This document shows positions 7,563 through 16,489 of a DNA stretch of 64,000 nucleotides, in pieces (within the stretch, counting starts at the first letter, position 1; every line of letters starts with the position of its first letter). The notes under the pieces are model-generated. The model ran no database searches. It was not told the origin of the DNA and was given only the letters and a program-made list of their open reading frames with translations. A program made the position numbers and the translations under genes. This DNA comes from Candidatus Parachristensenella avicola (GTDB lineage Bacteria > Bacillota > Clostridia > Christensenellales > UMGS416): positions 1 through 64,000 of the forward strand of contig CAJFUN010000019.1 in assembly GCA_904420205.1 (NCBI GenBank), written 5' to 3'.

Positions 7563-8261
7563 ATGAAGATTTTTGCCGTATCGGATCTGCACCTTTCCGG
7601 AAACTGCCCCAAGCCAATGGATATCTTCGGACAGAGCTGGGAACGTCACTGGGAAAAGATACAGGCCGATTGGCGAAGACGTGTGGCGGAGGATGATCTT
7701 GTTCTGATTGGCGGCGATATTTCCTGGGCGATGACGCTCGAACAGGCCCAGGTAGATCTGGATGAGATTGACGCGCTGCCAGGAAGAAAGGTATTGCTAC
7801 GAGGAAATCATGACTACTGGTGGGGATCGCTGACCAAGGTAAGCGGGGCGCTGGGGCCCAGCTGCCGCCCCCTGCAGAACAACGCGCTGCGCTATGGCCA
7901 GTGCCTCGTCGCCGGTTCCCGGGGCTGGACGGTTCCGGGCCCCAATACCGATGGCCAGGATCGGAAGATCTACAGCCGGGAGCTGCAGCGCCTGAAGCTT
8001 TCGCTCGATCAGGCGCAGGCGATGCGCACCAGCGAGGATATCCTGGTGGTATTGACCCACTATCCTCCCTTCAATGAGCGGCAGGACCCCTCGGAGGTAA
8101 CCGACATGCTGGAAGCCTACCGGGCGGATCAAGTGATCTATGGGCATCTGCATGGCTATTATCAGCGGAATGCTTTTAACGGCGTGCTAAGAGGTATTCC
8201 CTATGCGCTCACCTCCTGCGATCATCTTCATTTCAGGTTGCTGGAAGTTACCCAACAGTAA
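7563..8261 (+). CDS. Calcineurin-like metallophosphoesterase
   Basis: This 232-residue cytoplasmic protein has all the two-metal phosphoesterase motifs in order: 'DLHLS' (residues 7-11), 'GGDISW', 'GNHDYWW', 'LTHYPP' and 'GHLHG'. These supply the Asp, His and Asn ligands for the dinuclear centre. The close family is the clostridial and bacillar predicted phosphohydrolase group that starts 'MKIFAISDLHLS'; its substrate is not established. The start has AAAGGATCG upstream. It is the second gene of a likely two-gene unit with the zinc-ribbon gene, closed by a terminator before mraZ. Confidence 0.85.
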   Translation: MKIFAVSDLHLSGNCPKPMDIFGQSWERHWEKIQADWRRRVAEDDLVLIGGDISWAMTLEQAQVDLDEIDALPGRKVLLRGNHDYWWGSLTKVSGALGPSCRPLQNNALRYGQCLVAGSRGWTVPGPNTDGQDRKIYSRELQRLKLSLDQAQAMRTSEDILVVLTHYPPFNERQDPSEVTDMLEAYRADQVIYGHLHGYYQRNAFNGVLRGIPYALTSCDHLHFRLLEVTQQ

Positions 8262-8274
8262 AGCGAACCAGGAT

Positions 8275-8298
8275 AAGCGGTATTTACCGCTTTTTTTG
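8275..8298 (+). terminator. Terminator after metallophosphoesterase
   Basis: An 8-bp stem (8275-8282 with 8285-8292, 2-nt loop) is followed by a run of T. It separates the upstream unit from the dcw cluster. Confidence 0.8.
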
Positions 8299-8374
8299 TT
8301 TTTGGGCGAACGTATATTTGGACAAACTGCCAAAAGAAGTTAAAATTCCATGTTGTAAATTTTTCACCAAGCCA

Positions 8375-8402
8375 TTGATTTCAGGCATTTTTCATATATA
8401 AT
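8375..8402 (+). promoter_or_regulatory. Predicted sigma-A promoter of the dcw cluster
   Basis: TTGATT (8375-8380), a 16-bp spacer and TATAAT (8397-8402) lie 76 bp before the mraZ start, in an AT-rich stretch that stands out from its surroundings. Confidence 0.75.
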
Positions 8403-8422
8403 AGTAGTCACGAGGGGAAGAG

Positions 8423-8456
8423 TGGGGCCAGGTGATGCAAAGTGGAGCATCTGGCG
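8423..8456 (+). promoter_or_regulatory. Candidate MraZ operator (tandem boxes)
   Basis: Just after the -10 there are repeated G-rich pentamers with a ~10-bp period: TGGGG (8423), TGATG (8433), TGGAG (8443) and TGGCG (8452). E. coli MraZ binds TGGGN repeats separated by 5 nt, and mollicute MraZ binds AAAGTGG-type boxes; AAAGTGG is present at 8439-8445. The position between promoter and mraZ fits autoregulation. Confidence 0.55.
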
Positions 8457-8478
8457 CGGCAAAGGGGAGGTGAAGAAC

Positions 8479-8919
8479 GTGATCTTCAAGGGCAAGTATG
8501 AGCACACCCTGGACGCCAAAGGACGCCTGTTTGTGCCCGTCAAGTACCGCGAAGGTCTGGGCGACAGCTTTGTGATCTGCCAAGCGTTCTTCCAAAACTG
8601 CCTATGGGCCTTTTCCAGTCAGGATTTTGATGAGATGGCGGAGAAGATGGACTTTTCCCTTCTGGATGAGCAGGCGCAGGGCGTGGAGCGCGTTTTTTAT
8701 GCCAGCGCCAGCGATGTAGAGGTGGACAAGGCCGGGCGAATCCTGGTTCCGCAAAGCCTGCGTGAATACGCGGGCCTGGAAAAGGACGTCGTGATTACCG
8801 GAAGCCGCAACCGCATTGAGATTTGGGACAAGGCCAGTTACTATGCGCAGTGCGAAGCGGATGTGGCCAATTTCCGCAGCACGCTGAAGAACCTGCGGGA
8901 GCAGGGGGTGCGGCTATAA
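8479..8919 (+). CDS. mraZ: Transcriptional regulator MraZ
   Basis: The protein has 146 residues, close to the usual ~143. It has two SpoVT/AbrB-like MraZ repeats: 'GKYEHTLDAKGRLFVPVKYRE' (first) and 'VEVDKAGRILVPQSLREYAGL' (second), each with the DxxGR signature. The GTG start at 8479 is chosen because GGGGAGG lies 8-9 nt upstream and the protein then begins 'MIFKGKYEH' as in the family. It is the first gene of the dcw operon and is known to repress this operon in other bacteria by binding repeats near its promoter; a matching repeat array is seen here. Its stop overlaps the rsmH start (TAATG). Confidence 0.95.
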   Translation: MIFKGKYEHTLDAKGRLFVPVKYREGLGDSFVICQAFFQNCLWAFSSQDFDEMAEKMDFSLLDEQAQGVERVFYASASDVEVDKAGRILVPQSLREYAGLEKDVVITGSRNRIEIWDKASYYAQCEADVANFRSTLKNLREQGVRL

Positions 8920-9869
8920 TGCCCCAAAGCTTTCATCATGTACCGATTATGGTGGATGAGGTGCTGCAGCATCTGGCACCTAAACCCGGCGGCATCTATC
9001 TAGATGGGACGCTGGGCGGCGGCGGCCACGCGCAAGCCGTGCTTTCCCGCATTCAGCCCGGAGGCCGGCTTATCGGCATTGATAGGGATGAAGAAGCCCT
9101 GGAAGCAGCGCAGCTTCGCCTGCAGGAATACCGGGATAGTCTCACGGTTTTTCACGGGAATTATAAGCAGGCGCCCGCATTGCTGGAGCAGGCGGGCATC
9201 GGGCCGCTGGATGGGGCGCTGCTGGATTTGGGGGTATCGTCCTGGCAGCTGGATAATGCACAGCGCGGCTTTTCCTATCAGGCCGATGCGCCTTTGGACA
9301 TGCGGATGGACAAGACCCAGGCGCTGACGGCCCGGACCGTGGTGAACGAATATGACCAACGGACGCTGACGGAACTGTTGTACCGGTATGGGGAAGAGCG
9401 ATGGGCACCCCGTATCGCAGCGTTTATTGTGGAGCGGCGCCGGCAGGCGCCGATAGAGACGACCGGAGAATTGGTGGAACTGATCTACCAGGCAATTCCC
9501 GCCGGCGCCCGCCGGAAGGGACCGCATCCGGCCAAGCGGAGCTTTCAGGCCATCCGCATTGAGGTGAATGCTGAGCTGACCGGCCTGAAAGAAGCGATTG
9601 AAGACATCGCCGGGCTTCTGGCCCCAGGCGGCGTACTGTGTGTGATTACCTTCCATTCCCTGGAAGACAGGGCGGTCAAAGAAGCGATGAAACGCTTAGA
9701 GAACCCCTGCACCTGTCCGCCGCAGGCGCCGATCTGCATCTGCGGCAAGGTATCTCAGGGCAGAATGATCCCTCGCAAACCCATTGAGCCCTCCCCCCAG
9801 GAGGTGGAGGCAAATCCCAGGGCGCGAAGCGCAAAACTACGCGTATTTCACAGAGCGATCCAGGCATGA
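8919..9869 (+). CDS. rsmH: 16S rRNA (cytosine-1402-N4)-methyltransferase
   Basis: The protein has 316 residues, the normal length. It begins 'MPQSFHHVPIMVDEVL' and has the SAM-binding 'YLDGTLGGGGHA', 'DRDEEAL', 'DLGVSSWQLD' and 'RGFSYQADAPLDMRM' motifs, plus a C-terminal 'FHSLEDRAVK' and a Cys cluster ('CTCPPQAPICICGK') seen in many Bacillota homologues. RsmH N4-methylates C1402 in the 16S rRNA decoding site. The ATG at 8919 overlaps the mraZ stop by one base, with a G-rich RBS inside mraZ, so translation is probably coupled. The longer frame upstream lies inside mraZ and is not used. Confidence 0.95.
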   Translation: MPQSFHHVPIMVDEVLQHLAPKPGGIYLDGTLGGGGHAQAVLSRIQPGGRLIGIDRDEEALEAAQLRLQEYRDSLTVFHGNYKQAPALLEQAGIGPLDGALLDLGVSSWQLDNAQRGFSYQADAPLDMRMDKTQALTARTVVNEYDQRTLTELLYRYGEERWAPRIAAFIVERRRQAPIETTGELVELIYQAIPAGARRKGPHPAKRSFQAIRIEVNAELTGLKEAIEDIAGLLAPGGVLCVITFHSLEDRAVKEAMKRLENPCTCPPQAPICICGKVSQGRMIPRKPIEPSPQEVEANPRARSAKLRVFHRAIQA

Positions 9870-9891
9870 CCTGGACGAAGGAGGAATAAAG

Positions 9892-10320
9892 ATGAACATG
9901 GCCGTTGCATACCAGCGAGACCGGGAGCCCCGGCGCCGCAGTCACGAGCGGGTGGAAACTGCCCGGGTGCAGGTGCGGACCAAGTCCCGGCCCCGTCATC
10001 TGGCAGTCAGCGCCCGTGGTATGCTGGTCATGGTTATCGTCTCCAGCCTGCTTTTTTGCGTGTTGGTGGGGCTTATTTATATAAAATACCTCATCGCCGA
10101 TACGCAGCTGAACATCAATACGATCACGGAGCAAATCCATGAAAGCAGCAATGAGCAGACCCGTCTGGAGGAAAGGCTCGACCGCGCCAAAAGCATTCAG
10201 GTGATCATGGATCGCGCTGCCGAGCTTGGCATGTCCCAGCCCACCGAAGGCCAGATTCTCTATGTGCAGTTTCCGCAGGAAGGTGGAGGGGAGTCGATGG
10301 CGCTCGAGAGCGGAAAATAG
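9892..10320 (+). CDS. ftsL: FtsL-like septum formation protein
   Basis: The protein has 142 residues. A basic N-terminal cytoplasmic part (about 1-43) is followed by one membrane segment ('MLVMVIVSSLLFCVLVGLIY', about 44-67) and a periplasm-facing coiled coil ('ITEQIHESSNEQTRLEERL'). The end, 'AAELGMSQPTEGQILYVQFP', matches the FtsL/DivIC-like family end motif. FtsL bridges FtsQ/DivIB and FtsB/DivIC at the divisome. Sequence conservation in this family is low, so the call relies on topology and on position between rsmH and the division transpeptidase. ATG 9892 follows GAAGGAGG. Confidence 0.85.
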   Translation: MNMAVAYQRDREPRRRSHERVETARVQVRTKSRPRHLAVSARGMLVMVIVSSLLFCVLVGLIYIKYLIADTQLNINTITEQIHESSNEQTRLEERLDRAKSIQVIMDRAAELGMSQPTEGQILYVQFPQEGGGESMALESGK

Positions 10321-10356
10321 GTTTTCTGCCCTCCGGCGCGAGAGGAGGAGAATTCA

Positions 10357-12594
10357 TTGTCTCAACCCAAGGTGACCAACCGCGCCCGCATAGGCTGCCT
10401 GGTGGTCATTTTTTTCGTCCCACTGGCGGCGTTGATTCTCAGAACCGGGTACTGGATGATTTTTAAGGCCCAATGGCTCCAAGAAAAGGCCCAGGATCAA
10501 TGGACCCGCATGTCGGTGGTGGAGGCCACGCGAGGCGACATTACGGACTGCAATGGAACGGTGCTAGCCTCGAGCTCCGCCTGCTATTCGGTGGTTCTGC
10601 TGCCGCGGCAGCTGGATGAATACCAGACTTTGGAAAACAAGAAAGCGACCGCTGAGAACCGAAGCCCCGTGGATCTTGAAGCGCTTTTGGTACAGGAGCT
10701 ATCAGGCATCCTGGATATTGATGCGGAGACCATTTCTACCCGTCTCGTCAATAAGAATAAATACGAGGTATGGTTAAAGCGGCAAATCACCGACGAGCAG
10801 GCTTCGGCCATACAGGCGCTGCTGAATCCCGACCGAGAGCCCCGGGTTTACGGCGTAAAGCTAGAAGAGGATACGCGCCGCTACTATCCGATGGGCAATT
10901 TCCTCAGCCAGGTGCTGGGCTTCATATCGGTGGATGGCGTGGGCCAACAGGGCGTGGAGGCACGGTTTGATAAATACCTGGCCGGGACGGATGGCCATAC
11001 GCTTTTAACCACCGACGTATCGGGACGCGAGATCCCGACCAACGTGGATGAATATGTGCCCGCTCAGGATGGCAGCAACGTGGAACTGACGATGGACGCG
11101 GTCATCCAGGGGATTGCCGAACGGGCGGCCGAGCAGTGCTTGAACGAGCAAAACGCCAAGAAGGTTACCTGCATCGTGATGGAACCCAGTACGGCCAAAG
11201 TGCTGGCTATGGTCAACAAGCCGGATTATGACAACAATGAACCGCCGCGCAGCGATGCGTCCCTTCTGCAGGAGCTTTCGCGGAATACCGCTATCTCCGA
11301 TAACTATGAGCCGGGCTCCACCTTCAAAATTATAACGACCGCCGCAGCGTTGGAATTGGGTGCGGCTACAGAGAACAGCACCTATACCTGCACCGGCGAG
11401 CTGCTGGTGGATGGAGAGCATATCAAGTGCTGGTCTTCCCGGGCTCACGGCACGCAGAACCTGACCGAAGCTTTGGAGAATTCCTGTAATCCCTGCTTTA
11501 TGCGCATGGCGCTGGATATGGGCGTGGATCAGTTCTATGAGAAAATCTACGAGTTCGGCTTCGGCAACCAGACGGGCATCCAGCTGACCGGAGAGGCCAG
11601 CGGCCTGGTGCGGGCCCAGAAGTATATCCGCAATGTGGATCTGGCCCGAATCGGTTTCGGCCAATCCATCGCGGTTACTCCGCTGCAGCTGATTACCGGC
11701 GTATCGGCGGTGGTCAACGGCGGACATCTGATGAAGCCCATGCTGGTCAACCAGATTACCGACGACGAGGGTAACGTTATCGTTCGCTATGAACCGACCG
11801 AGGTGCGGCAGGTCATCAGCCAAGAGACCAGCGAACTTATGAAGAAAATGCTGCAGTCGGTGGTCGACAATGGTAGCGGCCGCAACGGTGCGGTTGAAGG
11901 CTATGCGGTGGGCGGAAAAACCGGCACCGCTCAGAAATATGGGGAGGACGGCTCCATTCAGCGGGATAAACATATCTCCTCCTTTATCGGCTTTGCGCCG
12001 GCAGATGATCCCAAGATCGCCGTATTGCTGGTGGTGGATGAACCCAACGGTACTTCCGAATACGGTTCGGTGGTAGCGGCCCCATATGTGAGTGAGATCA
12101 TCGAGGATACCCTGGTCTATATGAATGTGCCCAAGACGGAGACGGACGACGAACCGCAGGCTGAGATGGTGCAGGTGCCCCAGGTAACGGGCATGAGCAG
12201 CGAAGAGGCCGCGCAGGAGCTGGAATCCAAAGGCTTTAACGTGGTGATTGAAGGAATGCGCGGCAACGTGCAGGTCCAAACGCCGGCGGCAGGGGAGAGC
12301 CTGGAGAAGGGCTCAACCGTGGTCATCGGTCTGGAATATGCTGACGACGCCAACGAGTCCAACGCGATCACGCTGCCGGATTTGGTAGGCAAGACGCCGG
12401 TGGAAGCTTATCTGGAGCTTCAGCAGCTGGGATTGCGCGTCCGCATTCAAGGCATGGGCGGTACGATTACAAAGCAGGAGCCGGAAGCGGGCACCCAGGT
12501 GTTCTATGGCAACACTGTCACGCTGGAGCTGAGCCAGCAAACCGATAGCGCTACGGCCACAACGCCGGCGGAAACAACGGCGGCGTCACCATAA
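10357..12594 (+). CDS. ftsI: Division/sporulation transpeptidase (class B PBP, FtsI/SpoVD type) with two PASTA domains
   Basis: The protein has 745 residues, starting with TTG after AGAGGAGGAG. One N-terminal membrane segment (about 8-30) is followed by a PBP dimerisation domain ('VEATRGDITDCNG') and a transpeptidase domain with Ser321 in 'GSTFKI', SxN at 376-378 ('SCN') and K521-T-G-T. Two PASTA domains lie at about 600-665 and 670-735, and the tail is Ala/Thr-rich. It crosslinks septal peptidoglycan with FtsW. Bacillus has separate pbpB and spoVD genes here, whereas only one transpeptidase gene is present in this cluster. It could therefore serve vegetative division, spore cortex synthesis or both; 'spoVD' is an equally common label for this arrangement. 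Confidence 0.9.
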   Translation: MSQPKVTNRARIGCLVVIFFVPLAALILRTGYWMIFKAQWLQEKAQDQWTRMSVVEATRGDITDCNGTVLASSSACYSVVLLPRQLDEYQTLENKKATAENRSPVDLEALLVQELSGILDIDAETISTRLVNKNKYEVWLKRQITDEQASAIQALLNPDREPRVYGVKLEEDTRRYYPMGNFLSQVLGFISVDGVGQQGVEARFDKYLAGTDGHTLLTTDVSGREIPTNVDEYVPAQDGSNVELTMDAVIQGIAERAAEQCLNEQNAKKVTCIVMEPSTAKVLAMVNKPDYDNNEPPRSDASLLQELSRNTAISDNYEPGSTFKIITTAAALELGAATENSTYTCTGELLVDGEHIKCWSSRAHGTQNLTEALENSCNPCFMRMALDMGVDQFYEKIYEFGFGNQTGIQLTGEASGLVRAQKYIRNVDLARIGFGQSIAVTPLQLITGVSAVVNGGHLMKPMLVNQITDDEGNVIVRYEPTEVRQVISQETSELMKKMLQSVVDNGSGRNGAVEGYAVGGKTGTAQKYGEDGSIQRDKHISSFIGFAPADDPKIAVLLVVDEPNGTSEYGSVVAAPYVSEIIEDTLVYMNVPKTETDDEPQAEMVQVPQVTGMSSEEAAQELESKGFNVVIEGMRGNVQVQTPAAGESLEKGSTVVIGLEYADDANESNAITLPDLVGKTPVEAYLELQQLGLRVRIQGMGGTITKQEPEAGTQVFYGNTVTLELSQQTDSATATTPAETTAASP

Positions 12595-12634
12595 CGCGGC
12601 GGCCCGCGCAGAAGGAGAAAGAGAGGTCTGCAAA

Positions 12635-14080
12635 ATGCGCCTTGTCAAACTGATTGAGACCGTGCCAGGAGCCCGGCTGATCGGGGGAGACTGTGATATT
12701 ACCCGAATCGATACGGATTCCAGGCAGGTTGCTCCCGGAAGCTTGTTCATATGCATCCGCGGCGTTAAGGTGGACCGGCATGATTTTGCCGGGCAGGTAG
12801 CTGAAGCCGGCGCGGCAGCGCTGGTGGTGGAGCGGTATCTGGAGCACGTCAATCTGCCGCAGGTGCTGGTGGAAGACGCACGGGCGGCCTGGAGCTATCT
12901 ATCAGCAGCTTGGTTTGGATTCCCCCAGCAGAAGCTGCGGCTCATTGGCGTGACCGGGACCAAAGGAAAAACGACGACCACCAGCCTTGTGAAAGGCGTG
13001 CTGGAGGCCCAGGGGCATAAATGCGGCCTGATCGGTACGGTGGCCAATATGATCGGCGATACCGCGCTCCCTCAGCACTTTACCACGCCGGACCCCTATG
13101 AGCTCTATGAGCTGCTGGATAGGATGGTGAAGGCACAGTGTGAATACTGCATCATGGAGGTATCGGCGCATGCCCTCTATTTGCGCAAGCTCAAGGGGCT
13201 GCGGTTCGCGGTAGGGGCCTTTACGAACTTAAGCCAGGACCATCTGGATGATTTTAAGACCATGGAGAACTATGCGGCCGCCAAGGCCCGATTCTTCCAG
13301 GCAGAGATGATTGATTGTGCGGTCATGAATGCGGACGATCCTGCAAGCGAGCAGATGCTGGCCGATTGGCATGGCCCGACGGTCACCTATTCCGCCGAGG
13401 GAAAGGGGCAGTCCCAGGCTGTGAATGCTCAGGCAACCCTTTCCGGTATCCGGTACGACTGGATGGCGGGCGGCTCCCAAACGCCGGTAGAGCTGCAGTT
13501 GGGCGGTGCGTTTAATGTGTATAATTCGCTGGCAGCGGCTACAATCTGCCTGCAGCTGGGCCTTTCGATGCAGGCTATCGCTGCGGCGCTGGGCCAGGTG
13601 AAAGGGATTGACGGGCGGCTGGAACGCGTGCCGGGGCCCATGGATTATACGGTGATCGTAGACTATGCCCACAGCCCTGCCAGCCTGGAGAATGTGCTTG
13701 AGGCGGTCAGGCCTGCCACCCGTGGAAGGCTGATCTGCGTCTTCGGCTGCGGGGGTAACCGGGATCCCATCAAGCGGCCCATTATGGGCAAAATCGGTGC
13801 CGAGCTGGCCGACTATTGCATCCTGACTACGGATAATCCACGGTACGAGGATCCGGACACGATTATTGATCAAGTGGAGGCCGGCGCTAAGCAGGCCGGC
13901 GGCGCCTATGAACGGATCACCGACCGCGCCGCAGCCATTTGCCATGCGCTGGATATAGCTGGAAAGGACGACACTGTTCTTATCTGCGGAAAAGGGCACG
14001 AAACCTATCAGGAGATATGCGGTGTGCGCCATGATTTTGACGACCGTCTGGTCGTGAAGACGCATCTGGGCTTGGCATAA
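12635..14080 (+). CDS. murE: UDP-MurNAc-tripeptide synthetase MurE (meso-DAP type)
   Basis: The protein has 481 residues, normal length. It has N-terminal UMAG-binding motifs ('DSRQVAPGSLFICIRG'), the ATP-binding 'TGTKGKTTTTSL', the central ligase motifs 'HFTTPDP' and 'EVSAHAL', and the C-terminal 'GCGGNRDPIKRP'. The substrate-specifying motif reads DNPR ('TTDNPRYEDP'), the meso-diaminopimelate form, so this organism's wall should contain meso-DAP rather than lysine. RBS GAAGGAGAAAGAGAGG precedes the ATG. The next gene, mraY, follows after 29 nt. Confidence 0.95.
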   Translation: MRLVKLIETVPGARLIGGDCDITRIDTDSRQVAPGSLFICIRGVKVDRHDFAGQVAEAGAAALVVERYLEHVNLPQVLVEDARAAWSYLSAAWFGFPQQKLRLIGVTGTKGKTTTTSLVKGVLEAQGHKCGLIGTVANMIGDTALPQHFTTPDPYELYELLDRMVKAQCEYCIMEVSAHALYLRKLKGLRFAVGAFTNLSQDHLDDFKTMENYAAAKARFFQAEMIDCAVMNADDPASEQMLADWHGPTVTYSAEGKGQSQAVNAQATLSGIRYDWMAGGSQTPVELQLGGAFNVYNSLAAATICLQLGLSMQAIAAALGQVKGIDGRLERVPGPMDYTVIVDYAHSPASLENVLEAVRPATRGRLICVFGCGGNRDPIKRPIMGKIGAELADYCILTTDNPRYEDPDTIIDQVEAGAKQAGGAYERITDRAAAICHALDIAGKDDTVLICGKGHETYQEICGVRHDFDDRLVVKTHLGLA

Positions 14081-14109
14081 GGACATCACACCAAAGAGGA
14101 GAGTATCCC

Positions 14110-15081
14110 ATGAACAATACGTTGATTCAGCTGGTGGGTCCCGCGGCCCTGGCGTTTCTTGTTAGCCTGTGCGTTGGGCCGCTGATTATCCCCATGCTGC
14201 AGAAGCTAAAATTCGGGCAGGTGATCCGCGACGAGGGCCCGCAGTGGCATCTGAAGAAATCCGGAACGCCCAGTATGGGCGGGCTCATCTTTATGGTGGG
14301 CGTGTTGGTAGGCGTCGCCGCCTTTGCCGGGCACTGGGATCCGATCCTGGCAGTCTGCGCGTTGAGCTTTTTCGGCTTTGGGCTAGTCGGTTTCCTGGAT
14401 GATTTTATTAAGGCCAAAAAGAAGCGCAACCTGGGCCTGAAGGCCTGGCAGAAGGCATCCCTGCAGCTGGTGCTGGCAGTGGTGCTGGCGCTGTATTTCA
14501 CCAATCATGTGGGCACCAGCATCCGTCTGCCCTTCACGGAGCGGCAATGGGATATGGGGTGGCTGTATTTTCCCTTTGCCGTGTTTGTAATCGTGGCGAC
14601 GGTGAACGGTACGAACCTGACCGACGGCCTGGACGGCCTCCTTGGCTCGACCAGCCTCGTGTATTTTGCCGCCTTTGCGCTCATCTTTTTCTCGGGAATT
14701 ATACCGGCTACCGGCGAGCTTATGATGATCTGCTCGGCCATGGTGGGCGCACTGCTGGGCTTTTTGCGCTTTAATACTTATCCGGCCCGGACGTTTATGG
14801 GCGATACCGGTTCGCTGGCCATTGGCGGCTTGGCGGCTTTCATTGCCCTGAGCAGCAAGATGGCCCTATGGATTCCGATTATGGGCGGCGTGTTCCTGGC
14901 TAGCAGCCTATCGGTCATCCTGCAGGTAGCCAGCTTTAAGCTCAGAGGAAAGCGCATCTTTAAGATGGCGCCGCTTCATCATCATTTTGAACTTCTCGGA
15001 CTGCCCGAAACACGGGTGGTAGCCATGTATACCATTGTCACTACCGCGCTGTGCTTTATCGGCCTGCTAGCGGTGCGCTGA
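14110..15081 (+). CDS. mraY: Phospho-MurNAc-pentapeptide transferase
   Basis: This 323-residue polytopic membrane protein has about ten hydrophobic segments. Diagnostic motifs are 'KSGTPSMGGLIFM', the Asp pair in 'FLDDFIKAKKKRNLGL', 'NGTNLTDGLDGL', 'FMGDTGSLAIGG' and the loop 'APLHHHFELLGLPE'. It transfers phospho-MurNAc-pentapeptide to undecaprenyl phosphate to make lipid I. It has a clear RBS (AAGAGGAGAG) and sits in its usual place between murE and murD. murF, which normally precedes mraY in many clusters, is not present here. Confidence 0.95.
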   Translation: MNNTLIQLVGPAALAFLVSLCVGPLIIPMLQKLKFGQVIRDEGPQWHLKKSGTPSMGGLIFMVGVLVGVAAFAGHWDPILAVCALSFFGFGLVGFLDDFIKAKKKRNLGLKAWQKASLQLVLAVVLALYFTNHVGTSIRLPFTERQWDMGWLYFPFAVFVIVATVNGTNLTDGLDGLLGSTSLVYFAAFALIFFSGIIPATGELMMICSAMVGALLGFLRFNTYPARTFMGDTGSLAIGGLAAFIALSSKMALWIPIMGGVFLASSLSVILQVASFKLRGKRIFKMAPLHHHFELLGLPETRVVAMYTIVTTALCFIGLLAVR

Positions 15082-15100
15082 CAGGGAAGGAGGTAACCCA

Positions 15101-16489
15101 TTGACCCAAGAGATGACGCCCAAGGCCCTGGTAGTAGGGATGGCCCGCAGCGGTATTGCAGCGGCAGCTATGCTCAGGCGCCTAGGCTACGAGGTTACGG
15201 TAAACGATACAAAACCGCTGGAGGCACTGCAAGAGGCCTTGAAGCCCCTGGCGGGCAGTGGCGTGCGATATGCACTGGGATGTCCTGCCGACGAATGGGT
15301 GGAAGGTCAAACGCTGATCGTAGTCAGCCCCGGGGTACCCTTGTCGCTGCCCTTCGTTCAGATGGCCCGGGAGCGGAAAATCCCCGTGATCGCCGAAGCC
15401 GAGCTGGGCTACCGCTATACGCGCTGCCCCATAGCCGCGATTACGGGTACCAATGGGAAGACCACTACGACTGCACTCATGGGGGCCATCTTTCGCCGGG
15501 CGGGCTATACTACCCACGTGACGGGCAATATAGGCCTACCCATTTCCCAGGTGGCGCTCGATACGCAGCCCGGGGACAGGATGGCCTTTGAGGCCTCCAG
15601 TTTTATGTTGGAAGCCATCGACGCCTTCCGGCCTAAGGTCAGCGCGATTCTCAATATCACCGAGGATCATTTGAACCGGCACGGCACGATGGAGAACTAT
15701 ATCAATGCAAAAGCGAGGATTTTTGAAAATCAGCGGGAAGACGATGCGGTGGTGCTCAATTACGACGACCCGCTGACCCGGGCGCTGGCGGATCGGGCCG
15801 CCTGCCGGGTGCTGTTTTTCTCATCCCGGGAGCGGGTTCCGGCGGGCGCTTGCGTGTTGGAAGGCAAAATCTGCTTTATCCCGGAGCCGGGCGCCGAACC
15901 CGTGGTGATGGGACGTCCGGAGGAAGTGCGCCTGCCGGGCCGCCATAACCTGGAGAATGCCCTGGCAGCTACCGCGATGGCTATGGCCATGGGAATCAGC
16001 CCTGCCATTATCCGTTATACGCTTGCGGCCTTTGAAGGTGTGGAACACCGCATTGAATTTGTCCGTCAGATAAAAGGCGTCCGTTATATCAACGATTCCA
16101 AGGGCACCAATGTAGACTCTACGCTGGCTGCCGTGCGGGCGATGGAGAAGCCCACGGTACTGATCGCGGGTGGATCCGATAAGGGGGCGGATTTCGCGCC
16201 GTTGATTCGCGGCCTGTCCGACATGATTGTCGGCATGGTCGTTATGGGCGAGACGGGTCCGAAAATTGCCCAGGCCGCGGCGGAGGCCGGATGGGGTCCG
16301 GTGGTTAAGGCGGCCACCATGGCCGATGCGATCCGTAAGGCGGCACGCATGGCGCCCTCCGGCGGGAATGTGTTGCTTTCGCCGGCATGTGCCAGTTTCG
16401 ATATGTTTAAGAATTTTGAGCATCGCGGCGAAGTCTTTAAATCGCTGGTGGAAGCGATGGATGGGGGACATGATTATGACGGAGCGTAA
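15101..16489 (+). CDS. murD: UDP-MurNAc-L-alanine:D-glutamate ligase
   Basis: The protein has 462 residues. The TTG start at 15101 follows GGAAGGAGGT at ideal spacing; an ATG four codons later is an alternative with a poorer RBS distance. The N-terminal Rossmann part has 'VVGMARSGIAAAAML', the ATP-binding loop is 'ITGTNGKTTTTAL', and the middle and C-terminal ligase motifs are 'NITEDHLNRHG', 'RHNLENALAA', 'EHRIEFV' and 'NDSKGTNVDS'. It adds D-glutamate to UDP-MurNAc-L-Ala in the cytoplasm. Its last codons overlap the ftsW start by 14 nt, implying translational coupling. Confidence 0.95.
   Translation: MTQEMTPKALVVGMARSGIAAAAMLRRLGYEVTVNDTKPLEALQEALKPLAGSGVRYALGCPADEWVEGQTLIVVSPGVPLSLPFVQMARERKIPVIAEAELGYRYTRCPIAAITGTNGKTTTTALMGAIFRRAGYTTHVTGNIGLPISQVALDTQPGDRMAFEASSFMLEAIDAFRPKVSAILNITEDHLNRHGTMENYINAKARIFENQREDDAVVLNYDDPLTRALADRAACRVLFFSSRERVPAGACVLEGKICFIPEPGAEPVVMGRPEEVRLPGRHNLENALAATAMAMAMGISPAIIRYTLAAFEGVEHRIEFVRQIKGVRYINDSKGTNVDSTLAAVRAMEKPTVLIAGGSDKGADFAPLIRGLSDMIVGMVVMGETGPKIAQAAAEAGWGPVVKAATMADAIRKAARMAPSGGNVLLSPACASFDMFKNFEHRGEVFKSLVEAMDGGHDYDGA

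Noticed and set aside
11005..12279. 424-codon minus-strand open frame
   Set aside because: It lies entirely opposite the division transpeptidase gene, which has all catalytic motifs. The frame has no RBS or recognisable domain.
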